A DNA stretch of 64,000 nt from positions 1,853,355 through 1,917,354 of the forward strand of contig NZ_CP082326.1 of assembly GCF_019884785.1 (NCBI RefSeq), given 5' to 3'. Positions 1-7,076 of the stretch are shown piece after piece (position 1 is the stretch's first letter; every line of letters starts with the position of its first letter). This DNA is from Crassaminicella profunda (GTDB taxonomy: Bacteria; Bacillota; Clostridia; Peptostreptococcales; Thermotaleaceae). The translations under genes were made by a program, and so were the position numbers. The notes beneath the pieces were generated by a model. That model made no database searches and was not told the origin of the DNA. It worked only from the letters and a program-made list of their open reading frames with translations.

Positions 1-1330
1 CGATTACACCCACTACGGATGAAGATACTAAATACGGTTCAATATCCATATCTACTAATCGTGTAACTGTAGATGCAGTATCGTTCGTATGCATTGTGCT
101 TAAAACTAGATGTCCTGTTATAGCAGCTCGAACTGCAATATGTGCTGTTTCAGCATCTCTTATTTCTCCGATCATAATAATATCAGGATCTTGTCTTAAA
201 ATAGATCTTAACCCACTAGAAAAAGTTAATTTTGCTTTGTTATTAACTTGTACTTGACTAATACCTTCCAAACGATATTCTACCGGATCCTCTATGGTAA
301 TAATATTTCTATTAATTTGGTTTAATTCTTTTAAAATAGCATATAATGTTGTAGTTTTTCCACTTCCCGTAGGACCTGTTACTAAAATGACACCATAGGG
401 ATTTTTTATAATTTTATCAAAACTATTTAAATTTTCTTCTGTAAATCCAAGTTCATTTTTAGAGAACACAAAATTATTTCTATCAAGTAATCTAAGCACA
501 ACTTTTTCCCCATATACTGTAGGTAATATAGAAATACGAATATCAATTTTTTTATCATCTACGACAATTTCAATTCGACCATCTTGTGGAATTCTTTTTT
601 CAGCAATATCCATTTTCCCCAATATCTTTATTCTTGATATGATGGATGCATGAGTTGTTTTTGCAATAGACATGATTTCTTGCAGTTCTCCATCAATACG
701 AAAACGTATGCGCAGTTTTTTTTCTGAAGGTTCAATATGAATATCACTTGCTTTTAATTTTATAGCTTGTTGAATAATAGAATTAACAAGCCTAACTGTA
801 GGTGCATTATGAATATCATTTGCTATCTGATTTTCTATATTTTCTACATTTTCTATTTGAGCTTCTCTTTTTAAATCTTCAATAGCTTTTTCAGCGCTTT
901 CTCTACCATAATACCTATCAATTGCATTTAAAATTTGTTGTTTTGTTGCAATTACTACATTTACATTTAGTCTTGTTGCAATTTTAACATCGTCTATGGC
1001 AAAAATATTTAAAGGATCAGACATAGCAACTGTTAGTTTCTCATGTTCTTTCTTTATGGGTATTAATACATGCCTTTTAGCTATTTTTTCACTGATTAAC
1101 CTAGGAACTTCTGGATCAATATGATATTTTTCTAAATCCATATGCGGAATTCCTAATTGAAATTCTAATATTTCTATCATTTGTTTTTCTTGTATAAAAC
1201 CTTCATCAATTAAGATTTCTCCTAATTTTTTTCCAGAAGATCTTTGGATTTTTAAAGCTTCATTGATCTGTTCTTCTGTGATAAATCCAGCATCAATGAG
1301 TAAATCTCCTAGTCGTTTTTTTGATTGCAT
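1..1330 (-). CDS. pilB: Type IV pilus / type II secretion assembly ATPase PilB (3' end outside window)
   Basis: About 443 codons are visible; the C-terminus lies beyond the left edge. The start ATG at 1330 follows GGTGGAGGAT. The N-terminus reads MQSKKRLGDLLIDAGFITEE and continues as two MshEN-type repeats (about residues 1-150), the domain that in relatives binds cyclic-di-GMP. The secretion ATPase core follows, with Walker A GPTGSGKTTT near residue 320 and the Asp/Walker B stretch DPDIIMIGEIRD near residue 380. Members of this family are cytoplasmic hexameric ATPases that power pilin polymerisation at the membrane. The gene is preceded by a cyclic-di-GMP-II riboswitch with a terminator, so pilus expression is probably tied to cyclic-di-GMP. 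GspE is the alternative name, but pili are far commoner in clostridia. The family assignment is secure. Confidence 0.93.
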   Translation of the reverse strand, partial: MQSKKRLGDLLIDAGFITEEQINEALKIQRSSGKKLGEILIDEGFIQEKQMIEILEFQLGIPHMDLEKYHIDPEVPRLISEKIAKRHVLIPIKKEHEKLTVAMSDPLNIFAIDDVKIATRLNVNVVIATKQQILNAIDRYYGRESAEKAIEDLKREAQIENVENIENQIANDIHNAPTVRLVNSIIQQAIKLKASDIHIEPSEKKLRIRFRIDGELQEIMSIAKTTHASIISRIKILGKMDIAEKRIPQDGRIEIVVDDKKIDIRISILPTVYGEKVVLRLLDRNNFVFSKNELGFTEENLNSFDKIIKNPYGVILVTGPTGSGKTTTLYAILKELNQINRNIITIEDPVEYRLEGISQVQVNNKAKLTFSSGLRSILRQDPDIIMIGEIRDAETAHIAVRAAITGHLVLSTMHTNDTASTVTRLVDMDIEPYLVSSSVVGVI

Positions 1331-1423
1331 AAGTATCCTCCACCTATAATATATAATTTTTTGTATAAAATAATAAATAATTTTAAATTATAAATTATCT
1401 TATCATTTCTATATATGGCTTTC

Positions 1424-1470
1424 AAAAAAATAAAAAGACTAACTATCTATATTATAATATAGCGTTAGTC
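1424..1470 (-). terminator. Riboswitch-controlled intrinsic terminator
   Basis: On the minus strand a stem pairs GACTAAC (1470-1464) with GTTAGTC (1443-1437), extended by CTATAT/ATATAG, and is followed by a T-rich run. The 5' arm of this stem is the same ACTAAC that closes aptamer helix P1. The two structures therefore exclude each other, and ligand binding should prevent termination (an ON switch). Confidence 0.8.
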
Positions 1471-1537
1471 GGTTACGCCACTACATCAACATGGCATAGG
1501 CGTCCAAAGTATAACCATGTATCATTTGTACTAACAT
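1460..1537 (-). promoter_or_regulatory. Cyclic-di-GMP-II riboswitch aptamer upstream of pilB
   Basis: Read on the minus strand, the region has the pattern of the Clostridium acetobutylicum class II aptamer as I remember it. ACAAATGATACATGGTTA near the 5' end matches the ACAAUGAUGAAUGGGUU stretch, and GTAGTGGCGTAACCGAC near the 3' end matches GUAGUGCAACCGAC. Closing helix P1 pairs GTTAGT (1535-1530) with ACTAAC (1469-1464). Internal pairings are GGTT with AACC and ACGCC with GGCGT. It sits about 130 nt upstream of pilB on the same strand. Class II switches are known upstream of type IV pilus genes in C. difficile. Confidence 0.88.
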
Positions 1538-1539
1538 CA

Positions 1540-1926
1540 TATTACTACATATCCCTATTTTAATTTATTATAAATAGTTCAATATAGTTTTTTTAAAATC
1601 CTGCTATAATATTTTAAAAAATGTTTTTTTTTGACGTATTTCATGTCTTATATAGGTGGTTTACAATAAATACTTTATTTTTTATCCTATTAACAAATAT
1701 GTTAAGTTTATTATTTTTATAATTCTTTATATGAAATATATCTTATAAGTTACCATGAATAGTAAAATATCTACTCTTAGAATATTATACCATTTATTTT
1801 TTAATTTTCCAACAAAAAAATTGTTATATATAGTTTTTTATTTGTTTTTATGTTATGGAATTTCCAAGGCAACAGTGTTAAAAATATAAAAATCTACAAT
1901 ATTTTTTATAACCTATAAAAAATAAA
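1540..1926. other. AT-rich intergenic region
   Basis: About 390 nt with no coding potential that I can support. It must hold the promoter for the pilB leader transcript on the minus strand. A TATAAT-like hexamer is present near 1570, but I cannot pair it with a clear -35 box. Confidence 0.5.
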
Positions 1927-1948
1927 ATGCTAGCAAAAATGCTAACAT
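1927..1948 (-). terminator. Intrinsic terminator after sigK
   Basis: The minus strand reads ATGTTAGCA, loop TTTT, TGCTAGCAT and then TTTATTTTTT, immediately after the sigK stop codon. Confidence 0.8.
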
Positions 1949-2262
1949 TTATCCATCCTTTTTATCATCAATATTCTTTTTTGTATTATAATGAAAAGCT
2001 TTACTAAGCTTTTTTATGGCTCTTTTTTCTATTCGGGATACATAAGAACGGGAAATTCCTAATAATTTTGCTATTTCCCTTTGTGTTTTACTTCCATCAT
2101 TAGCTAATCCATATCTTAATTGTAAAATAGTTCTTTCTCTATTTTTCAAAACACTGGACATTTTTTGGTATAATTTTTTTACTTGTATTTTTAGCTCTAC
2201 TTCGTCTAAAACTTCATCCGTTTCCGTTCCTAAAATATCTAAGAGTGATATTTCATTGCCTT
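1949..2262 (-). CDS. sigK: sigK exon 3: sigma-K region 3/4 (C-terminal part)
   Basis: This encodes the C-terminal 101 residues of the mother-cell sigma factor sigma-K, starting at E-I-S-L-L-D-I-L-G immediately after the recombination core. Region 4 ends with the helix-turn-helix TQREIAKLLGISRSYVSRIE and the stop at 1949. The exon has no start codon of its own: upstream of the core at 2252-2262 the frame runs into element DNA and a stop. Joining at the core AAGGCAATGAA to the middle exon (6220-6313) restores DKEGN-EISLL, which matches the continuous sequence of uninterrupted sigma-K proteins as I recall them. A methionine at 2161 opens a 70-residue frame, but that is internal to region 4 and is not a real start. 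Confidence 0.93.
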
Positions 2263-2282
2263 AAATAGCTTATCAACCTATT
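2252..2282. repeat. Left attachment half-site of skin-1
   Basis: The core TTCATTGCCTT (2252-2262, plus strand) is followed by the arm TTATCAACCTATT at 2270-2282. This arm is the inverted partner, with one extra base, of AATAGTTGATAA at 6194-6205 near the right end. In the excised circle the two arms face each other across the core, as expected for a serine-recombinase attP. Confidence 0.8.
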
Positions 2283-2363
2283 AGTTTGTCCGTTATACAC
2301 TTATATTATACAAATTTTAGATTAGTAATTATTTTACATAAAAATTTTTTTTGAAATCATGTA

Positions 2364-2391
2364 ACACATGCCCTACAACCTACATACATTG
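2364..2391 (+). promoter_or_regulatory. Candidate sigma-K promoter of the 43-residue gene
   Basis: AC (2364-2365), 17 nt, then CATACATTG (2383-2391). This matches AC-N17-CATAnnnTA with one mismatch and lies about 55 nt before the start codon. Confidence 0.45.
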
Positions 2392-2446
2392 TATTAGGTC
2401 AAAAGAAAGTAGTCAATATAATGAATATAAAAGGAGGCTTTTCCTT

Positions 2447-2578
2447 ATGGCTGATGCTCAATGTGGTGGAATTGGTGGTATTTTTGATGGTTGTGGTGGT
2501 TGCAGTACCGAATTATTATTATTCTTCTTGTTGTTAGTAGTAATATTCTGTAATTGTGGTGGTTATGGTCGTTGCTAA
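2447..2578 (+). CDS. Small Gly/Cys-rich hydrophobic protein (YjcZ-like sporulation type)
   Basis: 43 residues. The ATG at 2447 is chosen because AAAAGGAGG ends about 10 nt upstream; a longer reading from 2351 lacks a ribosome site. The N-terminal half is Gly/Cys-rich (CGGIGGIFDGCGGC), followed by the membrane-like segment LLLFFLLLVVIFC and a CGGYGRC tail. This layout resembles the tiny YjcZ-type spore proteins, but I do not claim homology. It lies inside skin-1 next to the C-terminal sigK exon, with a possible sigma-K promoter and a good terminator. It may be a spore component carried as cargo. Confidence 0.7.
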   Translation: MADAQCGGIGGIFDGCGGCSTELLLFFLLLVVIFCNCGGYGRC

Positions 2579-2586
2579 TTATTAAA

Positions 2587-2614
2587 AAGAATTGGGGGTT
2601 CATTCCCAATTCTT
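2587..2614 (+). terminator. Intrinsic terminator
   Basis: AAGAATTGGG pairs with CCCAATTCTT eight bases after the stop of the 43-residue gene. The following T-run is weak. Confidence 0.65.
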
Positions 2615-2855
2615 AATACATATTACCCTTTCATAAATCAGCTATTTATTGCAGTGCATTTTTTGATGACCAGGAGCAATCATGGTCTATATATACGATT
2701 TCTTTTCTTTTATTTCTTCTCTAATACTCTTGCAAACATACATATCTCTTATCAACTGTTTTCAACTTCTAGTAATCTATCTTTTACATATGTTTTCCAT
2801 TTACTTTTGGGCAGATTACCACCTCAATCGCTACCAACTATTTATTGTTAATATT
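2615..2855. other. Non-coding stretch within skin-1
   Basis: Overlapping open frames on the plus strand have no ribosome sites, are compositionally random and overlap one another in different frames. I see no gene here. Confidence 0.5.
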
Positions 2856-2887
2856 AAAGATAAGAGAGCTTTCACTCTCTTATCTTT
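2856..2887 (-). terminator. Hairpin terminator overlapping the end of a small gene
   Basis: AAAGATAAGAGAG (2856-2868) pairs perfectly with CTCTCTTATCTTT (2875-2887). It overlaps the stop codon of the 52-residue gene. The T-run is short. Confidence 0.6.
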
Positions 2888-3038
2888 CGTCTTCACTGCC
2901 AAAACCAAATGTTGCATTCACTATATCATTTTTTTCTCTTAAATCTGTTATCTCTTTATATTTACCTTGTGTAAGAGCTTTTTTTACAGAACCTTTTTTA
3001 GGATCTAAAAGCTCTTTTGCATTTTTAATTTGCTTCAT
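2880..3038 (-). CDS. Small hypothetical protein of skin-1 (52 aa)
   Basis: The protein begins MKQIKNAKELLDPKKGSVKK, is charged and has no membrane segment. The ATG at 3038 follows GAGGTGATGAT and overlaps the stop of the upstream small gene (ATGA), so the two are co-translated. I do not recognise the family. Its position among short minus-strand genes, one of which looks like a holin remnant, suggests a leftover phage module. Confidence 0.65.
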   Translation of the reverse strand: MKQIKNAKELLDPKKGSVKKALTQGKYKEITDLREKNDIVNATFGFGSEDER

Positions 3039-3196
3039 ATCATCACCTCACTATTAGTATTTGATGTAGGAAATAATGATATGCAGATATATTTTGCTTC
3101 TTCATTATAAACAGGATAATCGTCGATAACTTTATAAGTCATATATCCGTCTTCTTTCATTTCTTTTAACGACCTATTGTATTCTTCTATTTGCAT
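3035..3196 (-). CDS. Small hypothetical protein of skin-1 (53 aa), possibly truncated
   Basis: Starting at ATG 3196 the protein begins MQIEEYNRSLKEMKEDGYMT; it includes DDYPVYNEEA and ends in SEVMI. No convincing ribosome site precedes this ATG. The open frame runs a further 15 codons upstream to a TAG, so the true N-terminus may be lost. The stop overlaps the next gene's start. I recognise no family. Confidence 0.45.
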   Translation of the reverse strand: MQIEEYNRSLKEMKEDGYMTYKVIDDYPVYNEEAKYICISLFPTSNTNSEVMI

Positions 3197-3234
3197 GTCT
3201 ACTTTATGTTCTGAAACAGCTGCCTCTTTTATAT

Positions 3235-3411
3235 TTAACTATTCTCCATAGAAAGTAAATATACTACAACAATTATTCCTATGTTTCGACAATAAATAAT
3301 CTCTATGTATTAAACACATTTTTTATGTACAACAATCTTTTCATTTTCTTTTTCCCTATTTTCAAGCTTTCTAATGATTTTCTTTATTATTATAATTGTT
3401 TTTTCGTCCAT
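3235..3411 (-). pseudogene. Broken small membrane (holin-like) gene remnant
   Basis: ATG 3411 follows AAAGGGGGTTATAGAG and encodes MDEKTIIIIKKIIRKLE and on to residue 33, where a TAA (3310-3312) stops the frame. The same frame then continues through NIGIIVVVYFL, a membrane-like segment, to a TAA at 3235. A charged N-terminus, one hydrophobic helix and about 58 codons in total suggest a small holin-type or other membrane peptide interrupted by a nonsense codon. It could also be a genuine 33-residue gene. The identification is tentative. Confidence 0.4.
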
Positions 3412-3654
3412 CTCTATAACCCCCTTTACCTACTTAATTCGATAAAAAGAATTATATTCCTACTTAAATCGTTCGACAAAAGGAAATTTTTTACTTTATT
3501 CAACGCTTCTGCTTAATTATCCCTTCTTCTCTTTTATAACTATCATGACTCATGCAATTTTTAGAACGAATAAAAAGATACTTCTTCATTTACTCATAAA
3601 CCTTATATTGAGTGTTTTAAGGTATATATAATCAGAAAGGATGTTTATCTTTTG

Positions 3655-3819
3655 TTAGATATCTTCTCCCTTTTCTCTAAGTTCTTGAATAATCGCCCAT
3701 CCTGCTCTGTGATACTCGTCTAACACCTTTTCTATCTCTTCCTCTGTCATCGGTGGTGGGCCTATAATATGAACAGTAGTGTTGCCAAAATGATAGGTAG
3801 CATCATATTTTTCTTCCAT
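3655..3819 (-). CDS. 54-aa conserved small protein; candidate recombination directionality factor of skin-1
   Basis: MEEKYDATYHFGNTTVHIIG opens the protein, followed by a PPPMTEEEIEKVL motif and EYHRAGWAIIQELREKG. I recall this YDATYHFGN...PP...HRAGWA family as common in clostridial mobile elements near recombinases. The ATG at 3819 follows a strong GGAGGTG. A 13-nt motif, GCATAGTACAAAC, lies 35 nt upstream. The identical motif lies 34 nt upstream of the corresponding minus-strand gene in skin-2 (7077-7250). Serine recombinases excise only with a directionality factor, and in C. difficile that factor is a small skin-encoded protein. This gene is therefore a candidate by position and regulation, not by demonstrated homology. 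Confidence 0.75.
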   Translation of the reverse strand: MEEKYDATYHFGNTTVHIIGPPPMTEEEIEKVLDEYHRAGWAIIQELREKGEDI

Positions 3820-3853
3820 TTCAACACCTCCACTACAAATTATGAATTTACTG

Positions 3854-3866
3854 GTTTGTACTATGC
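3854..3866 (-). promoter_or_regulatory. Shared promoter/operator motif (skin-1 copy)
   Basis: GCATAGTACAAAC on the minus strand, identical to 7284-7296 and at nearly the same distance from the start codon of a small gene. CATAGTAC resembles the -10 of mother-cell sigma factors, but no clear -35 was found. Confidence 0.6.
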
Positions 3867-4046
3867 CTACACTCTATGTTTACCTTTCGTAAATCTATCA
3901 ATATTTTGGTTAAAGTTGTTTAGGTGAATGTTTTTTAGAATGGGAAAACTAAATAGCTTTTGGTAATGTATCTATAAGACTTCCCCAAGTAAAAACTAAA
4001 ACTTTTATCGATTAGTTTACGCTTATGCTAGATGAACATAAAATAA

Positions 4047-4072
4047 AATTCCCCACCCAAAAGTGAGGAATT
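4047..4072 (-). terminator. Terminator of the GYGP-repeat gene
   Basis: The minus strand reads AATTCCTCAC, loop, GTGGGGAATT and then TTATTTTAT, downstream of the gene ending at 4128. Confidence 0.7.
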
Positions 4073-4127
4073 ATTTGTTTGATTTACTTTGTTGTATCAA
4101 TATATATTGCTTTATACATCTTTAATA

Positions 4128-4373
4128 TCAATAGTATCTGCCACCATATCCAAAGAATGGTGCAAGTAGCCATAGCCATGGTGCAAAACCATACCCTGGT
4201 CTATATCCCGGTCCATACCCTGGCCCATACCCCGGGCCATAACCTGGTCCGTATCCTGGACCATACCCCGGTCCATATCCTGGTGGCCTACGTCTTGGTC
4301 TGCGTCTTGGTCTACGTCTTGGATTAGAAGCAGTCTCAGCATCTATTGAGCAATCATATACATTATCATCCAT
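4128..4373 (-). CDS. Arg-rich / GYGP-repeat coat-like protein carried by skin-1 (81 aa)
   Basis: ATG 4373 follows AGGAGGTATTGTTAA. An acidic N-terminus (MDDNVYDCSIDAE) is followed by three PRRR repeats and then about eight PGYG repeats. The protein ends in a hydrophobic aromatic tail, GFAPWLWLLAPFFGYGGRYY. Low-complexity Gly/Tyr/Pro proteins of this build are typical of spore coat or exosporium surface layers; the assignment is by composition only. A sigma-K-type promoter lies 36 nt upstream. The codons are GC-rich relative to their surroundings, as expected for repeats. Plus-strand frames over the same repeats are shadows. Confidence 0.8.
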   Translation of the reverse strand: MDDNVYDCSIDAETASNPRRRPRRRPRRRPPGYGPGYGPGYGPGYGPGYGPGYGPGYRPGYGFAPWLWLLAPFFGYGGRYY

Positions 4374-4408
4374 TTAACAATACCTCCTAACATATTTATG
4401 TCTACTAT

Positions 4409-4435
4409 TAAAATATGATTCGGAGAAATTATTGT
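4409..4435 (-). promoter_or_regulatory. Candidate sigma-K promoter of the GYGP gene
   Basis: On the minus strand AC (4435-4434), 16 nt, CATATTTTA (4417-4409). This is a full match to CATAnnnTA with an acceptable spacer. Confidence 0.6.
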
Positions 4436-4469
4436 TACTTTTTTACTTCTTATTATATTGAGATTTGGG

Positions 4470-4558
4470 GTATTTCTTTATATATCGTTGAAAATTTCAC
4501 TTTAATGCTAATATCTGTGATTACCTATCGAATTCGCACTATTACCTTGGAAATAATT
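4470..4558 (+). promoter_or_regulatory. Conserved upstream region of the skin-1 recombinase gene
   Basis: Three blocks also occur in order upstream of the skin-2 recombinase (7383-7475): TATTTCTTTATATATC (4471-4486), TGCTAATATCT (4506-4516) and CACTATTACCTTGGAAATAA (about 4537-4556). The last is an imperfect dyad, ATTnCC-nn-GGAAAT. Surrounding sequence differs, so the blocks look selected. Confidence 0.6.
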
Positions 4559-4647
4559 AAATATATTTCATTATTTTTTCATTTAATTATAATCATTCTA
4601 GAAAATAATATAATATAAATATAATCATGTAACAGAAAGGTGATCAC

Positions 4648-6183
4648 ATGGAAAGAATATGTATATACCTAAGGAAATCTCGTGCTGATGAAGAAGCAGA
4701 AAAACGTGGTGAAGGTGAAACATTAGCCAAACATAGAAAAACCCTCTTAAAGGTTGCCCAAGAGCAACGACTAAATATAGTTAAAATTCGGGAAGAAATA
4801 GTATCTGGTGAAAGTCTTATGCATAGACCAGAAATGTTAGAACTTCTTAAGGATGTAGAATCAAAACAATATGATGCTGTTCTATGTATGGATGTGGATC
4901 GATTAGGCAGGGGTAATATGCAAGAGCAAGGATTAATATTAGAAACATTTAAGAAGGCAAATACAAAGATTATTACCCCTCGTAAAACTTATGACCTGCA
5001 TGATGAATTCGACGAAGAATACAGCGAATTTGAAGCCTTTATGGCTAGAAAAGAATTAAAGATTATTAATAGACGTTTACAATCTGGAAGAATCCGATCC
5101 ATAGAAGAAGGAAATTATATTTCTCCCCTTCCCCCATATGGATATGAAATACATTATACGGATAAATCAAGAACTTTAAAACCTTATCCTGCGCAGGCTG
5201 ATGTAGTAAAAATGATATTTAATTTATATACAAGTCACAATTTAGGTTGCAGTAAAATTGCTAATAAATTAAATCAATTAGGATACAAAACATATACAAA
5301 TAAAGACTGGTCTAATTCATCTGTTTTGACTATTATAAAAAATCCAGTATATGCAGGTAAAATCACGTGGAAGAAAAAAGAAATTAAGAAATCTTCTAAC
5401 CCTAATAAGGTAAAAGATGCTAGGCAAAGACCAAAAAGTGAATGGATTATTGCAGATGGAAAGCATAAAGCTTTGATATCTATGAAAATGTATCTGAGAG
5501 CCCAGAACATATTAGGAAAAAGATATCATGTCCCATACCAATTAGAAAGTGGCATAACAAACCCATTAGCTGGAATAATTAAATGTAACAAATGTGGAGC
5601 CTCTATGGTACTTCGTCCTTATAAAAAAAAAGATGATCAGCTTATGTGTTATACACATTGTGGAAATAAAAGTAGTAAATTGAAATATGTAGAACAGCAG
5701 CTAATAGCAGCATTAAATGAATGGTTAGAAAAATATAGCGCTCAATATGATACAAGAACACAGACTGAAAAAGATAAAAATAATTCTATATCTCTATATA
5801 AAAAAGTACTAACTCAATTAGAAAAAGAATTGCTTGAATTAGAAAAGCAAAAGGGAACTTTACATGACTTCTTAGAACGTGGAGTCTATGATGTAGACAC
5901 CTATTTAGATAGATCACAAAATCTTATAGACAAAATAAAAAAAACAAAAAAATATATAGTTAAAGCTAAAATTACACTTGAACATGAAGTTAAAAGACAC
6001 GAAGTTAAGAATAATATGATTCCTAAAATAAAAAAAGTGCTAGATGTATATTCACGTACAACTGATCCAGCAAAGAAAAATTGTCTACTTAAAAGTATAC
6101 TTGATTCTGCTGTATATAACAAAGAGAAAAATCAGAGAAATGATCAATTTACATTAGTACTTTATCCTAGACTGCCACATTAA
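4648..6183 (+). CDS. Large serine recombinase of skin-1 (SpoIVCA-type)
   Basis: 511 residues; ATG 4648 follows AGAAAGGTGATCAC. The N-terminal resolvase domain (about 1-150) opens with [13 protein letters not shown], giving the nucleophilic Ser11, and has the arginine motif DVDRLGRG near residue 80. A recombinase domain follows (about 160-270), then a zinc-ribbon-like KCNKCG...CYTHCG segment near 310-340, and a long charged coiled coil (about 370-470) before a short C-terminal tail. The gene runs opposite to sigK and ends 37 nt from the right core. Enzymes of this class cut and religate DNA at two att sites; here the predicted job is to excise skin-1 in the mother cell. It differs clearly from the recombinase of skin-2, so one is not a recent duplicate of the other. 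Confidence 0.93.
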   Translation: MERICIYLRKSRADEEAEKRGEGETLAKHRKTLLKVAQEQRLNIVKIREEIVSGESLMHRPEMLELLKDVESKQYDAVLCMDVDRLGRGNMQEQGLILETFKKANTKIITPRKTYDLHDEFDEEYSEFEAFMARKELKIINRRLQSGRIRSIEEGNYISPLPPYGYEIHYTDKSRTLKPYPAQADVVKMIFNLYTSHNLGCSKIANKLNQLGYKTYTNKDWSNSSVLTIIKNPVYAGKITWKKKEIKKSSNPNKVKDARQRPKSEWIIADGKHKALISMKMYLRAQNILGKRYHVPYQLESGITNPLAGIIKCNKCGASMVLRPYKKKDDQLMCYTHCGNKSSKLKYVEQQLIAALNEWLEKYSAQYDTRTQTEKDKNNSISLYKKVLTQLEKELLELEKQKGTLHDFLERGVYDVDTYLDRSQNLIDKIKKTKKYIVKAKITLEHEVKRHEVKNNMIPKIKKVLDVYSRTTDPAKKNCLLKSILDSAVYNKEKNQRNDQFTLVLYPRLPH

Positions 6184-6188
6184 AGATT

Positions 6189-6230
6189 CCCTCAATAGTT
6201 GATAAACTGTTGAGGGAAATTCATTGCCTT
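6189..6230. repeat. Right attachment half-site of skin-1 with palindrome
   Basis: Just after the recombinase stop, a 28-nt palindrome (6189-6216) pairs CCCTCAA with TTGAGGG and AGTT with AACT. It contains the arm AATAGTTGATAA (6194-6205). The core TTCATTGCCTT follows at 6220-6230. No T-run follows on either strand, so this is more likely a recombinase-binding arm than a terminator. Confidence 0.75.
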
Positions 6231-6313
6231 CTTTATCTATACCAATAGGGTCTTGTAAGGAGACTTCACTTTTTGTTTTTTTACTAGAACGAATTGTCAT
6301 CAATATTTCATTT
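6220..6313 (-). CDS. sigK: sigK exon 2 (29-codon micro-exon between two elements)
   Basis: Encodes [22 protein letters not shown] and GIDKEGN, the segment that in sigma-K proteins joins region 2.4 to region 3. It is flanked by recombination cores on both sides: CATTT at 6309-6313 (shared with 9226-9230) and TTCATTGCCTT at 6220-6230 (shared with 2252-2262). Alone it is untranslatable in any useful sense: its frame enters from element DNA and runs on into the recombinase tail. After both excisions it links IEN to EIL and EGN to EIS exactly in frame. Confidence 0.92.
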
Positions 6314-6347
6314 GCAATATATACTAAAATGCAATTTTTAAAATAAT

Positions 6348-6608
6348 CTATTCTGTAACTTTTTTTAATATCCAAAATCTTTTGCTTTTTACTTGTTTTG
6401 TTTCAATGCCCTTAATAAAATCTAACATATCTCTGGTTTCTAATGTTCTAAGATCCCTCTGGAAATTTCTTAATGCATGACTTTTATATATATTTTTTTT
6501 CATGAGATATTCTATAACATCCGCTGGAGTTGCTTCTGTTTTGTTATTTGTTTGTAACCATTCTTGTATATAGTTACTTATAAGTTTACTTTTTACTGTT
6601 AATCTCAT
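6348..6608 (-). CDS. 86-aa hypothetical protein at the left edge of skin-2 (winged-helix-like)
   Basis: ATG 6608 follows AGAAAGGGTGACTAC. The sequence begins [20 protein letters not shown]. Its helical, basic content ([26 protein letters not shown]) and a final strand-rich FWILKK suggest a small winged-helix DNA-binding protein; this is inference from composition. It ends about 35 nt from the left core. It could bind the attachment site or regulate the recombinase. A TGTCGAA heptamer lies about 30 nt upstream of its start. I do not recognise the family. Confidence 0.75.
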   Translation of the reverse strand: MRLTVKSKLISNYIQEWLQTNNKTEATPADVIEYLMKKNIYKSHALRNFQRDLRTLETRDMLDFIKGIETKQVKSKRFWILKKVTE

Positions 6609-6872
6609 ATGTAGTCACCCTTTCTTACAGACAGTATTCGACACAAAATAGGAAAATCCTACTTATATATGAAATAATTTGTTTTATAAGAATAATTTAC
6701 TTGTATGTGTAATATTTTTTATTAAAGTTAAAGTGTGGTTAAAAGCTTTTTATTCATTGATACTATTCTACTCGGAAGTATTAATTTTTAATTATTTGCG
6801 GTATATTTTGAATAAACCTTTAATATAATCTATTTAAAATAGTAATTTAAAATGATAGAAAGGATTGATAAC

Positions 6873-7049
6873 TTGATTAAGTTTCCTTTATGGATTGCCC
6901 AAAATAAACATAAAATTTTAATTTATGATGCTCAATCTAATCTTATTCGTACATTTCCTTATACCATTACTACTGAAAAACAAATAAAACATTTAGTAAA
7001 TCTTTGTAACCAGCATTATGACTTATCCTTTTTAAATACAATACGATGA
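6873..7049 (+). CDS. Small hypothetical protein of skin-2 (58 aa)
   Basis: The TTG at 6873 is chosen because AGAAAGG lies nine nt upstream; the in-frame ATG at 6852 has no ribosome site. The protein begins (M)IKFPLWIAQNKHKILIYDAQ, includes LIRTFPYTITTEKQIKHLVN and ends FLNTIR. It looks like a compact strand-helix fold. Upstream, 6760-6785 carries ACTATTCTACTCGGAAGTAT, a variant of the dyad found before both recombinase genes. Function unknown. Confidence 0.6.
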   Translation: MIKFPLWIAQNKHKILIYDAQSNLIRTFPYTITTEKQIKHLVNLCNQHYDLSFLNTIR

Positions 7050-7076
7050 CAGTTTAATGAATAGTGATTTCGTCCT

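Larger units (their letters stand above)
2252..6230. mobile_element. skin-1: distal sigK intervening element (about 3.97 kb)
   Basis: The element is bounded by an 11-bp direct repeat, AAGGCAATGAA on the minus strand, at 2252-2262 and 6220-6230. Excision leaves one copy and fuses the middle and C-terminal sigK exons in frame. It carries a large serine recombinase at 4648-6183 whose 3' end abuts the right boundary. It also carries a coat-like GYGP-repeat gene, a small Gly/Cys-rich hydrophobic protein gene, a 54-residue candidate directionality-factor gene and decayed small phage-like genes. Its site lies 29 codons downstream of the position I remember as the classical skin insertion point. The boundaries come from sequence; excision itself is inferred. 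Confidence 0.9.

Noticed and set aside
1949-2161. Stand-alone 70-residue sigma-70 region 4 protein
   Set aside because: The frame continues upstream through GNEISLLDILG to the recombination core; it is the C-terminal exon of sigK, not a gene of its own.
2587-2614. Riboswitch-like structure downstream of the 43-residue gene
   Set aside because: It is a simple hairpin; a terminator explains it.
2654-3057. Several plus-strand open frames of 65-86 codons
   Set aside because: No ribosome sites and random overlap; small genes with good ribosome sites exist on the other strand at 2880-3196.
4079-4342. Other open frames across the GYGP repeats on both strands
   Set aside because: They are shadows of a repetitive coding region; only the frame starting at 4373 has a ribosome site and promoter.
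3286-6640. TGTCGAA heptamers (near 3287, 3477 and 6638) as Spo0A boxes
   Set aside because: Seven-base matches are expected by chance in 64 kb, and two of them do not sit at convincing promoters.
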